Assembly (NCBI RefSeq): GCF_900177515.1
Contig: NZ_FXAK01000009.1
Location: forward strand, 62,001-126,000
Length of the DNA stretch: 64,000 bases
Direction: 5' to 3'
Source of the DNA: Azospirillum oryzae
Lineage (GTDB): Bacteria > Pseudomonadota > Alphaproteobacteria > Azospirillales > Azospirillaceae
Part shown: piece by piece, positions 1 through 8,239 of the stretch
How the letters are laid out: each line of letters opens with the position of its first letter
Position numbering within the stretch: position 1 is the first letter of the stretch
Translations under genes and position numbers: made by a program
The notes under the pieces: model-generated
What the model was told of the DNA's origin: nothing
What the model saw: the letters and a program-made list of their open reading frames with translations, nothing else
The model's database searches: none

Positions 1-510
1 CTGCCGGGATGACATGATTATCCCTTTCTAGTCACATCTTTCAGCGCAGGACACGGAGATATGCGACCGTATAAACAATCGCAGCCGGGCATTCCTGCCC
101 ATGTCCAAGGTTACCCTAAAAGGCTGGAAGAGTGTCTGTTCCGTGTGCTCGCTAACGCTCCGGCTGCTCACTTGGGTTCACTTTGCAAAGACACAATCAA
201 TGAGCATTTTACTGACGACCAACCCGATGAGGGGACAGCGGCCTTGGGTTGTCCGAGACTCTGCCAACTGCTTATCGGGTGGTCAGCTCGATGCAGTCTA
301 TCCGGCTAAAGAGTTAACGATTGTGATCGTGAGCGCCACCTCAATATAGAATTAAATTCCTATTTCGTGGGTCTGTGACTTTTGGTAGATGCGGTAATCG
401 GGCCTGGGTTCTGCCGTTGAGGAACAACCGGGGGCCTCTCACGCTAATGGAGAAAACGGGGGCTGAGCGACGTTGGTTCTTTGATTGCGGGCACAGGAGG
501 CAAGCCCTCA
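1..510. other. Left-edge stretch without a supported gene
   Basis: This stretch is visibly less GC-rich than the rest of the window. A frame of 82 codons opens at 61 after a GGAG-like site, but a second overlapping frame is equally long and neither translation resembles a known family. I see no RNA gene or clear promoter. The last three bases (TCA, 508-510) form the left half of the target duplication of the IS5 element that follows. Confidence 0.4.
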
Positions 511-1523
511 GAACCTGTTCGTAGACGTCATGTGCTGACCTCCTGGGGCGTGAGCCGCTTCAGGCGCCTGGAGAGGATGGAAATGAAGGCGATTTCGACG
601 AACGCGACGAGGTGCTCCTTCGTCCGCTCGACGATGGTGTTCAATCGTCGGTAACGGCTGATCCAGCTGAAGGAGCGCTCCACGACCCAGGCGATCTCGG
701 TAGGGATGAACACCCCGTCACGGCCGCGGACGACCGGCCGGACGGTGATGCCGAGCGCTTTCGCGGCTTTGGCCAAGCGTTCACCCCGATAGCCGAGATC
801 ACCGATGGCGGGGCCTTGGAACCCACGTCCAGCGAGTTGGCGCAGTACCGGTACGATGCCATTGGTGTCGTGCACGTTGGCCGGCATGGCGTCGATCGCC
901 AGCGGGAGGCCGTACTTCTCCACCGCGATGCTGACCTTCACGCCGCGGATCTTCTTGCCGCCATCCACGCCCCGCGCAAAACAACTCGGGGCCGAGGGGC
1001 AGGTGCGGCTGTCGATCACCACCGTGCTCGGCTCGGCCGTGTCGCCGCATGCCATGCGCCACATGCGGCACAGCCGGTCGAGTAAGCGCCGCCACAGTCC
1101 GAGCCGGGTCCAGCGGGCGAACAGGGTGTACAACGTGCCGAACGGAATGCCGGTGAGCTGACCGATGGTGCGCCATCGCATGCCGCAAAAGCACACGCAC
1201 CAGATTGCCATGATCGCCTTGCGCAACGCTGCTCCCGTGAGCGCCGGCTTCGGCCCGGAACGGGTTGGGCGACTGCCGTCGGTCGCCATCGCTGTCAGTT
1301 CGCTGAGCACCTCATCGACAAAAGCATCGACATCCCAAAACGCATCCCAGGACGCCGACGTGGTGCTTGCGGGACGAACGGCAGTGCCCATAGAGTGCGG
1401 ATCATAGCGGTCAGAACGAGGGCCTCAGACCTACCAGACCGCGCCCCGCCGCACCACTCCTACTCAGCTTAAAGCAGCATCCCGCTCAGCGCCAGCCGGG
1501 ACGTGCCTGCCACCAACAAGCTC
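511..1523 (-). mobile_element. IS5-family insertion sequence, intact copy
   Basis: The element is about 1,013 bp and carries one transposase gene on the minus strand. Ends were set by comparing it with the second copy near 18 kb. The right end, read on the minus strand, begins GAGCTTGTTGGTGG; the left end, read on the plus strand, begins GAACCTGTTCGTAG, and these form imperfect terminal inverted repeats. The flanking trinucleotide TCA occurs on both sides (508-510 and 1524-1526). That fits a 3-bp TNA-type target duplication known for some IS5 subgroups. Boundaries are my inference. Confidence 0.7.
528..1391 (-). CDS. IS5-family transposase
   Basis: This 287-residue DDE transposase mobilises the surrounding element. 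The N-terminal part (about residues 40-115) holds the DUF4096-like segment with the KAIMAIWCVCFCGMRWR run. The DDE domain follows, with VVIDSRTCPSAPSC containing the first acidic residue and the conserved RGVDGGKKIRGVKVSIAVEKYGLPLA region. A C-terminal segment, VVERSFSWISRYRRLNTIVERT, matches the usual IS5 ending with its R-Y-R and E residues. Length and order match full IS5 transposases of this type and there is no internal stop. A second copy at 18.1-18.9 kb is about 80 percent similar by eye but frameshifted. Confidence 0.93.
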   Translation of the reverse strand: MGTAVRPASTTSASWDAFWDVDAFVDEVLSELTAMATDGSRPTRSGPKPALTGAALRKAIMAIWCVCFCGMRWRTIGQLTGIPFGTLYTLFARWTRLGLWRRLLDRLCRMWRMACGDTAEPSTVVIDSRTCPSAPSCFARGVDGGKKIRGVKVSIAVEKYGLPLAIDAMPANVHDTNGIVPVLRQLAGRGFQGPAIGDLGYRGERLAKAAKALGITVRPVVRGRDGVFIPTEIAWVVERSFSWISRYRRLNTIVERTKEHLVAFVEIAFISILSRRLKRLTPQEVST

Positions 1524-1593
1524 TCACCTGAAGCGGCTCGTGTTCCAGAAGGTCAGCGCGCGACTGCTATGACCAAGCGCTGAGCGATGCCGG

Positions 1594-2682
1594 TCAAGGT
1601 CGGGCGGCAGGTGTAACAAACACGGTCCCGTCCATCAGCAGCCGCGCCGTCCGCACCAGGGCTGCGCGGCGCAGCTTGAAGCCCGCGGTGGCGGTATCGA
1701 TCTCAAGCGCCACCGTCAGCCGGCCCGACGGATGCTCCACATCGCAGATTTTGGACGGCCCAGCCGGCACCGCCGCCAGCGCATGGGCCGGCGATCCGTC
1801 CAGCAGGCAGGCCGTCGCCACCGTCACCGCGCCCAGCACACCGATCGAGGCATGCAGGCTGAAGGGCGTGAAGGTCCGGGTGCAGATGATACCACCGTCG
1901 CGGGGCGGCGCCACCAGCGTCAGCTTCGGCACCGTCTGTGCCCGCACGTCGCCCAGCCCCATCAGCGGCCCGGCGGCAAGCCGGATTCGCTCCAGCCGTT
2001 CCTTCAAGGCGGCGTCGCCTTCCAGCGCGTCGGCATCCTCGTAGCCGGTCAGGCCGAGGGCGGAGGCCGGCAGGACGACCACCGGCATGCCGTTGTCGAT
2101 CAGCGTGCAGGGCACGCCATCGATCTTGTCCATCGTCCGTCCGGTCGGAAGCAGCGCGCCGCAGGCCGAGCCTTCGGTGTCGAGGAAGGCCTGGGTCACC
2201 GGCGCATGGGTGCCCGGCACGCCGTCGATGGCGACGTCACCGTCATAACGCACGCGGCCGGCCGGCGTTTCCACCGTCACCTCCGCCTTGCTGTCGGAAT
2301 TGACCATGTAGACGCGCACGGTGGTGCGCTCTCCCGCCGGCCGCACCAGCCCGCGTTCGATGGCGAAGGGAGCCACGCCGGCCAGGATGTTGCCGCAGTT
2401 CTGCTTGTCGGAGACGATCGGCTTGTCCGGCACGATTTGCAGGAACAGGTAATCGACGTCGCAGTCCGGCCGTTCCGATTTCGATACCACCGCCACCTTG
2501 CTGGTCAGCGGATGCGCCCCGCCGATGCCGTCGATCTGCCGCGGATCGGGCGAGCCGAGTGCCGCCAGCAGGATGCGGTCACGGGCCGCCGGGTCGTCCG
2601 GCAAGTCCGACGCCAGGAAATAGGCGCCCTTCGAGGTGCCGCCGCGCATCAGCGCGCAGCGGATGCCGATCTGCTCGGTCAT
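1594..2682 (-). CDS. galD: 4-oxalomesaconate tautomerase GalD (PrpF family)
   Basis: GalD catalyses the keto-enol (1,3-allylic) tautomerisation of 4-oxalomesaconate, the ring-opening product of gallate, so that GalB can hydrate it. The 362-residue protein is a PrpF-family, diaminopimelate-epimerase-like fold. It starts with IRCALMRGGTSKGAYF, the family signature, and keeps the central QNCGNILAGVAPFAIE motif (about residues 97-112) and the later FTPFSLHASIGVLGAV segment. It lies 21 bp downstream of the TetR gene on the same strand, and the remaining gal genes diverge from the other side of that regulator. Assignment to galD rather than another PrpF isomerase rests on galB, galC and galA nearby. 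Confidence 0.9.
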   Translation of the reverse strand: MTEQIGIRCALMRGGTSKGAYFLASDLPDDPAARDRILLAALGSPDPRQIDGIGGAHPLTSKVAVVSKSERPDCDVDYLFLQIVPDKPIVSDKQNCGNILAGVAPFAIERGLVRPAGERTTVRVYMVNSDSKAEVTVETPAGRVRYDGDVAIDGVPGTHAPVTQAFLDTEGSACGALLPTGRTMDKIDGVPCTLIDNGMPVVVLPASALGLTGYEDADALEGDAALKERLERIRLAAGPLMGLGDVRAQTVPKLTLVAPPRDGGIICTRTFTPFSLHASIGVLGAVTVATACLLDGSPAHALAAVPAGPSKICDVEHPSGRLTVALEIDTATAGFKLRRAALVRTARLLMDGTVFVTPAARP

Positions 2683-2703
2683 CGTTTCAAGCTCCCTAAT
2701 CGG

Positions 2704-3363
2704 TCAGGGCGCGGGATCGCTCCCCGCCGGCGCGCGGAAAGCGGCAACGGCGGCGCGCACGATCTGGACCAGCGCCTCTTCGGTGTTTTCGCCATTCGCC
2801 TCGCCGTCCGACAGGCGCGTGACCCGCCACGGGTTGATCAGCGTGTAGCTGACCGCCCCCAGCAGGAAATGCGTGCGCCAGACGATGTCGGCCCGCGGCA
2901 GATGCGGCAGGCAGGCCTGCAGCGCATCGATGAAGGCGAGATTGATGGGGTTGAAGGTCTCCGCGATGATCTTCTGCGCGTCCTCGTGACGCTCCGCCAT
3001 CACCACGGCGCGCAGCCGGGCGAAGCGGGCGCCGCCGCCGATGCTGCCCTCCGTCTGCGACAGCGACGGCAGGATGAAGGCGCGCACGATCGCCTCCAGC
3101 CGGTCGTCGGGATCACGGATTCGCTGCGCCTCCGTCAGCAATTCCTGCCGGCGCCGGTTCATCGGGCCTGAGTGGCGTTCGTAGATCGCGCGCAGCAGCC
3201 CGTCCTTAGAGCCGAAATGATAGCTGATGCTGCCGAGATTGGCGCCCGACGCCTGGGCGATCTCCCGCATCGACACCGCACGGAAGCCGTTCTTGGAGAA
3301 CAGATCTTCCGCGGCATCGAGGATCGCCTCCCTCATCGAGTTCTGGCGTTGCGCGGTCAGCAC
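2704..3363 (-). CDS. TetR/AcrR-family transcriptional regulator of the gallate locus
   Basis: This 219-residue regulator has a TetR N-terminal helix-turn-helix at about residues 12-58, with the recognisable MREAILDAAEDLFSKNGFRA start and the recognition part ISYHFGSKDGLLRAIYERH. The C-terminal ligand-binding half is all-helical and poorly conserved. It is transcribed with galD and divergently from galB, so it most likely represses both directions and is relieved by gallate or an intermediate. Pseudomonas putida uses a LysR activator (GalR) for the same pathway, so the regulator class differs here. Three related operator-like sites lie in the 213-bp divergent region. Confidence 0.88.
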   Translation of the reverse strand: MLTAQRQNSMREAILDAAEDLFSKNGFRAVSMREIAQASGANLGSISYHFGSKDGLLRAIYERHSGPMNRRRQELLTEAQRIRDPDDRLEAIVRAFILPSLSQTEGSIGGGARFARLRAVVMAERHEDAQKIIAETFNPINLAFIDALQACLPHLPRADIVWRTHFLLGAVSYTLINPWRVTRLSDGEANGENTEEALVQIVRAAVAAFRAPAGSDPAP

Positions 3364-3416
3364 GGGATCGACCTCCGGATCGGATGGAGCGGAACAACTG
3401 CCGCCATCCTAGCGCC

Positions 3417-3436
3417 ATTTGGTCGTCTGTACAAAT
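3417..3436. promoter_or_regulatory. TetR-like operator site 1
   Basis: ATTTGGTCGTCTGTACAAAT is the reverse complement of site 3 with 18 of 20 bases matching, and is itself an imperfect palindrome (ATTTG/CAAAT arms). It lies just downstream of the predicted leftward promoter for the regulator and galD. Confidence 0.6.
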
Positions 3437-3445
3437 TATTTGAAC

Positions 3446-3475
3446 ATTGAAACAGACCGATTGTACGTCCGTCAA
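3446..3475 (-). promoter_or_regulatory. Candidate promoter for tetR-galD
   Basis: On the minus strand, TTGACG (3470-3475) and TTCAAT (3446-3451) are separated by 18 bp. The -10 box is weak, so this is a suggestion. Operator-like site 2 overlaps the -35 box and site 1 sits just downstream. Confidence 0.35.
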
Positions 3476-3478
3476 ATT
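3459..3478. promoter_or_regulatory. TetR-like operator site 2
   Basis: GATTGTACGTCCGTCAAATT shares the core TTGTAC-N2-CCGTC-N-AA with site 3. It overlaps the predicted -35 box of the leftward promoter and is the weakest match of the three sites. Confidence 0.45.
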
Positions 3479-3482
3479 CATG

Positions 3483-3512
3483 TTGACACAGGACTGCGGC
3501 GGTGCCTAGCAT
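3483..3512 (+). promoter_or_regulatory. Candidate sigma-70 promoter of the galBC-transporter-galA operon
   Basis: TTGACA (3483-3488) and TAGCAT (3507-3512) are separated by 18 bp, about 65 bp before the galB start. Operator-like site 3 begins within the -10 box, as expected for a repressor-controlled promoter. Confidence 0.55.
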
Positions 3513-3530
3513 TTGTACAGCCGTCCAAAT
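3511..3530. promoter_or_regulatory. TetR-like operator site 3
   Basis: ATTTGTACAGCCGTCCAAAT overlaps the -10 and presumed start of the rightward promoter. It matches site 1 in inverted orientation and site 2 in direct orientation. Confidence 0.6.
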
Positions 3531-3576
3531 GTGGCGGTCATTCAACCAAACCTCCAAACCACAGGCGCACACCGCC

Positions 3577-4326
3577 ATGAGCACGCAATCGCAAAAGGGC
3601 GCGCTGGTCGTCAGCGCGCATCCGGGAGACTTCGTCTGGCGCGCCGGCGGCGCCATCGCCCTGCACGCCAAACGCGGCTATCGCGTCAAGATCGTCTGCC
3701 TGTCCTACGGCGCCCGTGGCGAAAGCCAGGGTGCGTGGAAGCAGCCCGGCGCCACGCTCGAGGCGGTGAAGCGCCAGCGCCATGACGAGGCCCTGCGTGC
3801 CGCCGAAATCCTCGGTGCGGAAATCGAGTTCTTCGATACCGAGGATTATCCGCTGGCGCTGAACCGCGAGATGCTGGACCGGCTGGTCGACATCTTCCGC
3901 GACGTCCAGCCCGCCTTCGTCCTGACCCACGCGGCGGCCGACCCTTACAACTACGACCATCCCGACGCCGCCCGCTTCGCCCAGCAGGCCCGCATCATCG
4001 CCCAGGCCGCCGGCCACGATCCCGGCACGAAGACGCTCGGCGCCCCGCCGGTCTTCCTGTTCGAGCCGCACCAGCCCGAACAGTGCGACTTCAAGCCGAA
4101 CGTGATCCTGAACATCGACGAGGTCTGGGACATCAAGCGCAAGGCGTTCGAGACGCTGCCGGCCCAGACGCATCTGTGGGACTACTACACCCGCGTAGCG
4201 TTGCAGCGCGGCGCCCAGGGCGGCCGCAACGCCGGACGCGGCGCCACCTATGGCACCAAGCAGGGCATGACCCACGGCGAAGCCTACCAGCGCGTCTTCC
4301 CAATGGTGCTGGAGGAACTGGCATGA
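3577..4326 (+). CDS. galB: 4-oxalomesaconate hydratase GalB (PIG-L/LmbE fold)
   Basis: GalB adds water to the tautomerised 4-oxalomesaconate to give 4-carboxy-4-hydroxy-2-oxoadipate. The 249-residue protein has the PIG-L family start GALVVSAHPGDFVWRAGGA, where the AHPxD motif supplies zinc ligands, and a later THAAADPYNYDHPDAARFA segment with the conserved DH pair. This is the zinc-dependent hydratase type characterised in Pseudomonas putida, distinct from the amidohydrolase-type LigJ. The ATG at 3577 gives the family N-terminus; in-frame codons further upstream would run into the promoter. Its stop overlaps the galC start (ATGA). Confidence 0.9.
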   Translation: MSTQSQKGALVVSAHPGDFVWRAGGAIALHAKRGYRVKIVCLSYGARGESQGAWKQPGATLEAVKRQRHDEALRAAEILGAEIEFFDTEDYPLALNREMLDRLVDIFRDVQPAFVLTHAAADPYNYDHPDAARFAQQARIIAQAAGHDPGTKTLGAPPVFLFEPHQPEQCDFKPNVILNIDEVWDIKRKAFETLPAQTHLWDYYTRVALQRGAQGGRNAGRGATYGTKQGMTHGEAYQRVFPMVLEELA

Positions 4327-5033
4327 TCCCGACCAAACTCGGCGTCGTCGTCCGCAACATCGACCGTGCCGATGGGGCGGCGGTCGAGAGCCTCGCCACG
4401 CTCGGCGTCTCCACCGTTCATGAGGCGATGGGGCGGCTGGGGCTGATGAAGACCTACATGCGCCCGGTCTGGCCGGGGGCGCGGGTCGCCGGAACCGCCG
4501 TCACCGTGTTAGCCCAGCCCGGCGACAACTGGATGCTGCATGTGGCGGTGGAACAGTGCCGCCCCGGCGACATCCTGGTGGTCGGCGTCACCACCGACAA
4601 CACGGACGGCATGTTCGGCGACCTGCTGGCCACCTCGCTGATGGCGCGGCAGGTGCGCGGGCTGGTGATCGATGCCGGCTGCCGCGACGTGGCCAGCCTG
4701 CAGGAGATGGGCTTCCCGGTCTGGTCGCGCGCGGTTTCGGCGAAGGGCACCGTCAAGGCGACGCTCGGCTCCGTCAACATTCCGGTGGTCTGCGCCGGGG
4801 CACTGGTCAATCCGGGCGACGTGATCGTCGCCGATGACGACGGCGTCGTCGTGGTGCCGGCCTCGCGCGCTGCGGACGTGGCTGCCCTTGGCCAGAAGCG
4901 GTCGGCCAACGAGGAGGGCAAGCGCAAGCGCCTCGCGTCCGGGGAACTGGGCCTGGACATGTACGACATGCGTCCGGCGCTGGCCGAGGCCGGGCTGGTC
5001 TATGTCGACCGCCTGGAGGAGTTGGGGCGCTGA
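4323..5033 (+). CDS. galC: 4-carboxy-4-hydroxy-2-oxoadipate aldolase GalC
   Basis: GalC is the class II aldolase that splits 4-carboxy-4-hydroxy-2-oxoadipate into pyruvate and oxaloacetate, ending the gallate (and protocatechuate 4,5-cleavage) route. The 236-residue protein belongs to the RraA-like HMG/CHA aldolase family. It shows STVHEAMGRLGLM near the start, the GDNWMLHVAVEQCRPGDILVV region, GDLLATSLMARQVRGLVIDAGCRDV, where the R-D pair of GCRD binds pyruvate and the divalent metal, and the C-terminal GDVIVADDDGVVVVP. The ATG overlaps the galB stop by four bases, so the two are translationally coupled. Confidence 0.92.
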   Translation: MIPTKLGVVVRNIDRADGAAVESLATLGVSTVHEAMGRLGLMKTYMRPVWPGARVAGTAVTVLAQPGDNWMLHVAVEQCRPGDILVVGVTTDNTDGMFGDLLATSLMARQVRGLVIDAGCRDVASLQEMGFPVWSRAVSAKGTVKATLGSVNIPVVCAGALVNPGDVIVADDDGVVVVPASRAADVAALGQKRSANEEGKRKRLASGELGLDMYDMRPALAEAGLVYVDRLEELGR

Positions 5034-5095
5034 CGCGCTTTTTCTCGCCCCTACCCAAAACACCCACAACAAAGTCCCTGGGAGGACCCACCACA

Positions 5096-6283
5096 ATGAC
5101 CAGCTTCCGCACCCTCACCCTCGGCACCGCCATGGCAGCCGCCGCCCTGCTGCCGATGGCGGCCAGCGCCGATGCCAAGGCTTACAAGGTCGGACTGATC
5201 GCCTCGCTGTCCGGCCCGACCGCATCGCTCGGCCAGCAGATCGAGCGCGGGGCGCGGCTCTACGAACAGCTGCACAAGACCGACCTCGGCGATGACACGA
5301 TCGAGCTGGTCGTGCGCGACGACACCGGCCCGGCGCCCGACGTCGCCAAGCGGCTGGCGCAGGAGCTGGTGGTGCGCGACCATGTCGACTTCCTGGCCGG
5401 CATCATCTTCACGCCGAACGCCAACGCCATCGCTCCCATCGCCACCCAGGCGAAGGTGCCTTTCGTCATCATGAACGCCGCCGCGTCGGCGACGACCAAG
5501 GCCTCGCCCTACATCGTCCGCGTGTCGCAGACCATCCCGCAATTCACCCAGCCGCTGGCGCAGTGGGCGTCCAAGCAGGTCGACATCAAGACCGTCTATA
5601 CGCTGGTCTCCGACTACGCCCCCGGCATCGAGGCGGAAGAGGCCTTCACCGCCGGCTTCAAGGGCGACGGCAAATCGGTCGTGCAGTCGGTACGCGTGCC
5701 CGTGCAGAGCCCCGATTTCGTGCCCTTCCTGCAGAAGGTGAAGGACGCCAAGCCCGACGCGCTCTATGTCTTCCTGCCCGGCGGCACCCAGTCGACCGCG
5801 CTGATGAAGGCGTACCAGAGCCTGGGCCTGAAGGAGGCCGGCATCCGCCTGATCGGCTCCGGCGAAGTGACGGTGGAGGACGAACTGCCCAACATGGGCG
5901 ATGCCGCGCTGGGCGTGGTCACAGGCTTTCACTATTCCACCGCGCATGACAGCAAGGCCAACGCCGATTTCCTGAAGGCGTGGCAGGCCGCCTATGGCGC
6001 CGACAGCACGCCGACCTTCATGGCCGTCGGCGGCTATGACGGGATGGCCGCCATCCATCACGCCATCAAGGCGATGAAGGGAAAGGGCGACGGCAAAGCC
6101 GCGGTGGACGCCATGAGCCAGTGGACGGCGGAAAGCCCGCGCGGATCCGTCTCCATCGATCCGGAGACCCGCGACATCGTGCAGAACATCTACATCCGCC
6201 GGGTGGAGAAGGTGAACGGCGCGCTGCGCAACGTCGAATTCGAGACCTTCGCCGCGGTCAAGGATCCGGGCAAGGCCAAGTAA
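5096..6283 (+). CDS. LIV-type ABC transporter substrate-binding protein (gallate locus)
   Basis: This 395-residue periplasmic binding protein has a signal peptide (cleavage near residue 25, ...MAASA|DAKA) followed by AYKVGLIASLSGPTASLGQQIERGARLY, the usual start of the Leu/Ile/Val-binding (Peripla_BP_6) family. Such proteins often bind aromatic acids in catabolic operons. Sitting between galC and the matching permease genes, it most probably captures gallate or a related hydroxybenzoate; that ligand is inferred from context only. An AGGA site precedes the ATG. Confidence 0.88.
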   Translation: MTSFRTLTLGTAMAAAALLPMAASADAKAYKVGLIASLSGPTASLGQQIERGARLYEQLHKTDLGDDTIELVVRDDTGPAPDVAKRLAQELVVRDHVDFLAGIIFTPNANAIAPIATQAKVPFVIMNAAASATTKASPYIVRVSQTIPQFTQPLAQWASKQVDIKTVYTLVSDYAPGIEAEEAFTAGFKGDGKSVVQSVRVPVQSPDFVPFLQKVKDAKPDALYVFLPGGTQSTALMKAYQSLGLKEAGIRLIGSGEVTVEDELPNMGDAALGVVTGFHYSTAHDSKANADFLKAWQAAYGADSTPTFMAVGGYDGMAAIHHAIKAMKGKGDGKAAVDAMSQWTAESPRGSVSIDPETRDIVQNIYIRRVEKVNGALRNVEFETFAAVKDPGKAK

Positions 6284-6313
6284 CACCGCTCTTGAAAAAG
6301 GGAGTGCGGCCCC

Positions 6314-7180
6314 GTGATCACGGCTGCTCTGACCATCCTGTTCCACGGCCTCGCCTTCGCGATGGTCCTCTACATCGTCTCCGTCGGGCTCGGCATCACC
6401 ATGGGCCTGATGAACTTCGCCAACCTCGCTCACGGCGCCTTCGCCGCGGCTGGCGGCTATGTCGTGGTCATGGCGACCCGGTCGCTGGGGCTGCCCTTCT
6501 GGGTCGCCCTGCCGGCTGCCTTCGTCACCGTGGCGCTGGCCGGGGCGGTGGTCGAGCGGCTGGTGGTTCGCACCCTCTACGGCGCTGACGAGCTGCGGCA
6601 GGTGCTGTTCTCCATCGCCCTCCTGTTCATGGCCATCGCCGGCTTCACGCTGGCCTTCGGCCCGCTGCAGCAGCAGCCTGAGATCCCGGCGGCCCTGTCG
6701 GGTCAGGTGACGCTGGGCGGGATCGACTTCCCGGCCTACCGCGCCTTCGTCATCGTCGCCGGCGTCGCCATCCTGGCTGCGCTGTGGCTGCTGATCGGCC
6801 GCACCCGCATGGGCATGCGCATCCGGGCGGCGGTGGACAACCGCAACATGGCGGAAGCCGTCGGCGTCGATACCCGGATGCTGTTCACGCTGACCTTCGC
6901 GCTCGGCACCGGCATCGCCGGTCTCGGCGGCGGCATCGGCGCCGACGTGCTGTCGATCACGCCGACCTACGGGCAGGAATATCTGGTCCTGTTCCTGATC
7001 GTCGTCGCGGTCGGCGGACTGGGTTCGATCTTCGGCCCCTTCCTGGCGGCGCTGTGCATCGGCGTGGTCGATGTGGCGGGCAAGTACCTGATCCCGGAAT
7101 TCGGCGCCTTCTTCATCTACGGCGTCGTCATCGCCATCCTGCTGGCGAAGCCGGCCGGTTTCTTCGGCGTGCGGAGCTGA
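6314..7180 (+). CDS. LIV-type ABC transporter permease, LivH-like
   Basis: This 288-residue inner-membrane permease is rich in hydrophobic helices (about eight). It carries the LivH-type signature GLGITMGLMNFANLAHGAFAAAGGYVVV near the N-terminus and IRAAVDNRNMAEAVGVDTRMLFTLTFALGTGIAGLGGG in the middle, the loop that contacts the ATPases. It pairs with the LivM-like permease encoded next, whose frame begins 3 bp after this stop. Confidence 0.92.
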   Translation: MITAALTILFHGLAFAMVLYIVSVGLGITMGLMNFANLAHGAFAAAGGYVVVMATRSLGLPFWVALPAAFVTVALAGAVVERLVVRTLYGADELRQVLFSIALLFMAIAGFTLAFGPLQQQPEIPAALSGQVTLGGIDFPAYRAFVIVAGVAILAALWLLIGRTRMGMRIRAAVDNRNMAEAVGVDTRMLFTLTFALGTGIAGLGGGIGADVLSITPTYGQEYLVLFLIVVAVGGLGSIFGPFLAALCIGVVDVAGKYLIPEFGAFFIYGVVIAILLAKPAGFFGVRS

Positions 7181-7183
7181 GAC

Positions 7184-8239
7184 ATGGCACGGCCAATCCC
7201 AAGGAACGAACCTGTGAAAAGCCTCTCCGTCTCCTACCAGGGGGCTGCCGCCTCCTCCACATGGCGGGGGCTGGCGATGGGGCGGGGCGGCAGCGACCTC
7301 GTCATCGCCGTCCTGCTCGGTCTGGCAGCGCTCGCCACCCTGCTGTTCGGCGAGGCCTATTGGCTGCTCGCCGCCCAGGTCGCCATCACCATGATCTTCG
7401 CGCTGTCGGTCGATCTTCTGGTCGGCTTCGCCGGGATCGTCACGCTGGGCCATGCCGTCTTCTTCGGGCTGGGCGCCTATGCGGTCGGCATCGCCTCGGT
7501 CCAGTTCGGCTGGACGGAGCCGCTGTCCGCGCTGCTGCTGGCCGGCGCGGTCTCGGCCCTGCTTGGGGCGGCCACCGGCGTCCTGGTTCTGCGCACCCGC
7601 GGCCTAGGGCAACTGATGCTGACCATGGCCTTCGCCTCCCTGGTCTATGAGATCGCCAACCGGGCGAAGCCACTGACCGGCGGCGCCGACGGGTTGCAGG
7701 GCATGGTCGTCTCCCCCGTCGCCGGCCTGTTCGAGTTCGACATCTTCGGCCTCACCGCCTTCGTCTATACGCTGGCGGTGCTGATCGTCGTCGTGATCTT
7801 CGCCGTGCTGATGACGCGCTCGCCCTATGGCCGCTCGCTGGTCGGCATCCGCGAGAACCGGGTGCGCATGCAGGCTATCGGCACCGGCGTGCAGCGCCGC
7901 CTGCTGTCGATCTACATCGTCTCCGCCGCACTCGCCGGCATTGCCGGGGCGCTGCTGGCCCAGACTTCGCAGTTCGTCGGCCTCAACGTCCTGCATTTCA
8001 GCCTGTCGGGCGAAATCCTGATCATCGTGGCGCTGGGCGGCGCCGGCCGGCTGTGGGGCGCCCTGCTGGGGGCGGTGGTCTTCACCCTGTTCAAGGACCG
8101 TCTGTCGGCGCTCGACCCCGCCTACTGGTACTTCTGGCTCGGCCTGCTGCTGGCGGTGATCGTGCTGTTCGCACCGAAGGGGCTGATCGGTCTGGTCGAC
8201 CGCCTGCTCGCCCTGTTCCGTTCGAAGGAGGCCGCGTGA
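7184..8239 (+). CDS. LIV-type ABC transporter permease, LivM-like
   Basis: This permease has up to 351 residues and multiple membrane segments. It shows the LivM hallmarks DLLVGFAGIVTLGHAVFFGLGAYAVG and the EAA-like loop YGRSLVGIRENRVRMQAIG. Two starts are possible: the ATG at 7184 right after the previous stop, and a GTG at 7214 preceded by AAGGAA at good spacing, which gives MKSLSVSY. I slightly favour the GTG on ribosome-binding grounds but give the longer form. Its stop overlaps the start of the ATPase gene. Confidence 0.9.
   Translation: MARPIPRNEPVKSLSVSYQGAAASSTWRGLAMGRGGSDLVIAVLLGLAALATLLFGEAYWLLAAQVAITMIFALSVDLLVGFAGIVTLGHAVFFGLGAYAVGIASVQFGWTEPLSALLLAGAVSALLGAATGVLVLRTRGLGQLMLTMAFASLVYEIANRAKPLTGGADGLQGMVVSPVAGLFEFDIFGLTAFVYTLAVLIVVVIFAVLMTRSPYGRSLVGIRENRVRMQAIGTGVQRRLLSIYIVSAALAGIAGALLAQTSQFVGLNVLHFSLSGEILIIVALGGAGRLWGALLGAVVFTLFKDRLSALDPAYWYFWLGLLLAVIVLFAPKGLIGLVDRLLALFRSKEAA

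Noticed and set aside
61..349. Two overlapping 82-codon frames near the left edge
   Set aside because: They lie in different phases over the same DNA, and neither translation resembles a family or shows the codon bias of the window.
1732..3171. Long plus-strand frame opposite galD and the TetR gene
   Set aside because: Arg/His-rich shadow of two family-identified minus-strand genes, with no domain.
5051..7453. Very long minus-strand open frame (about 800 codons) opposite the transporter genes
   Set aside because: It mirrors well-recognised plus-strand genes, and its translation is His/Asp/Gly/Arg-rich low-complexity typical of the antisense frame of high-GC genes.
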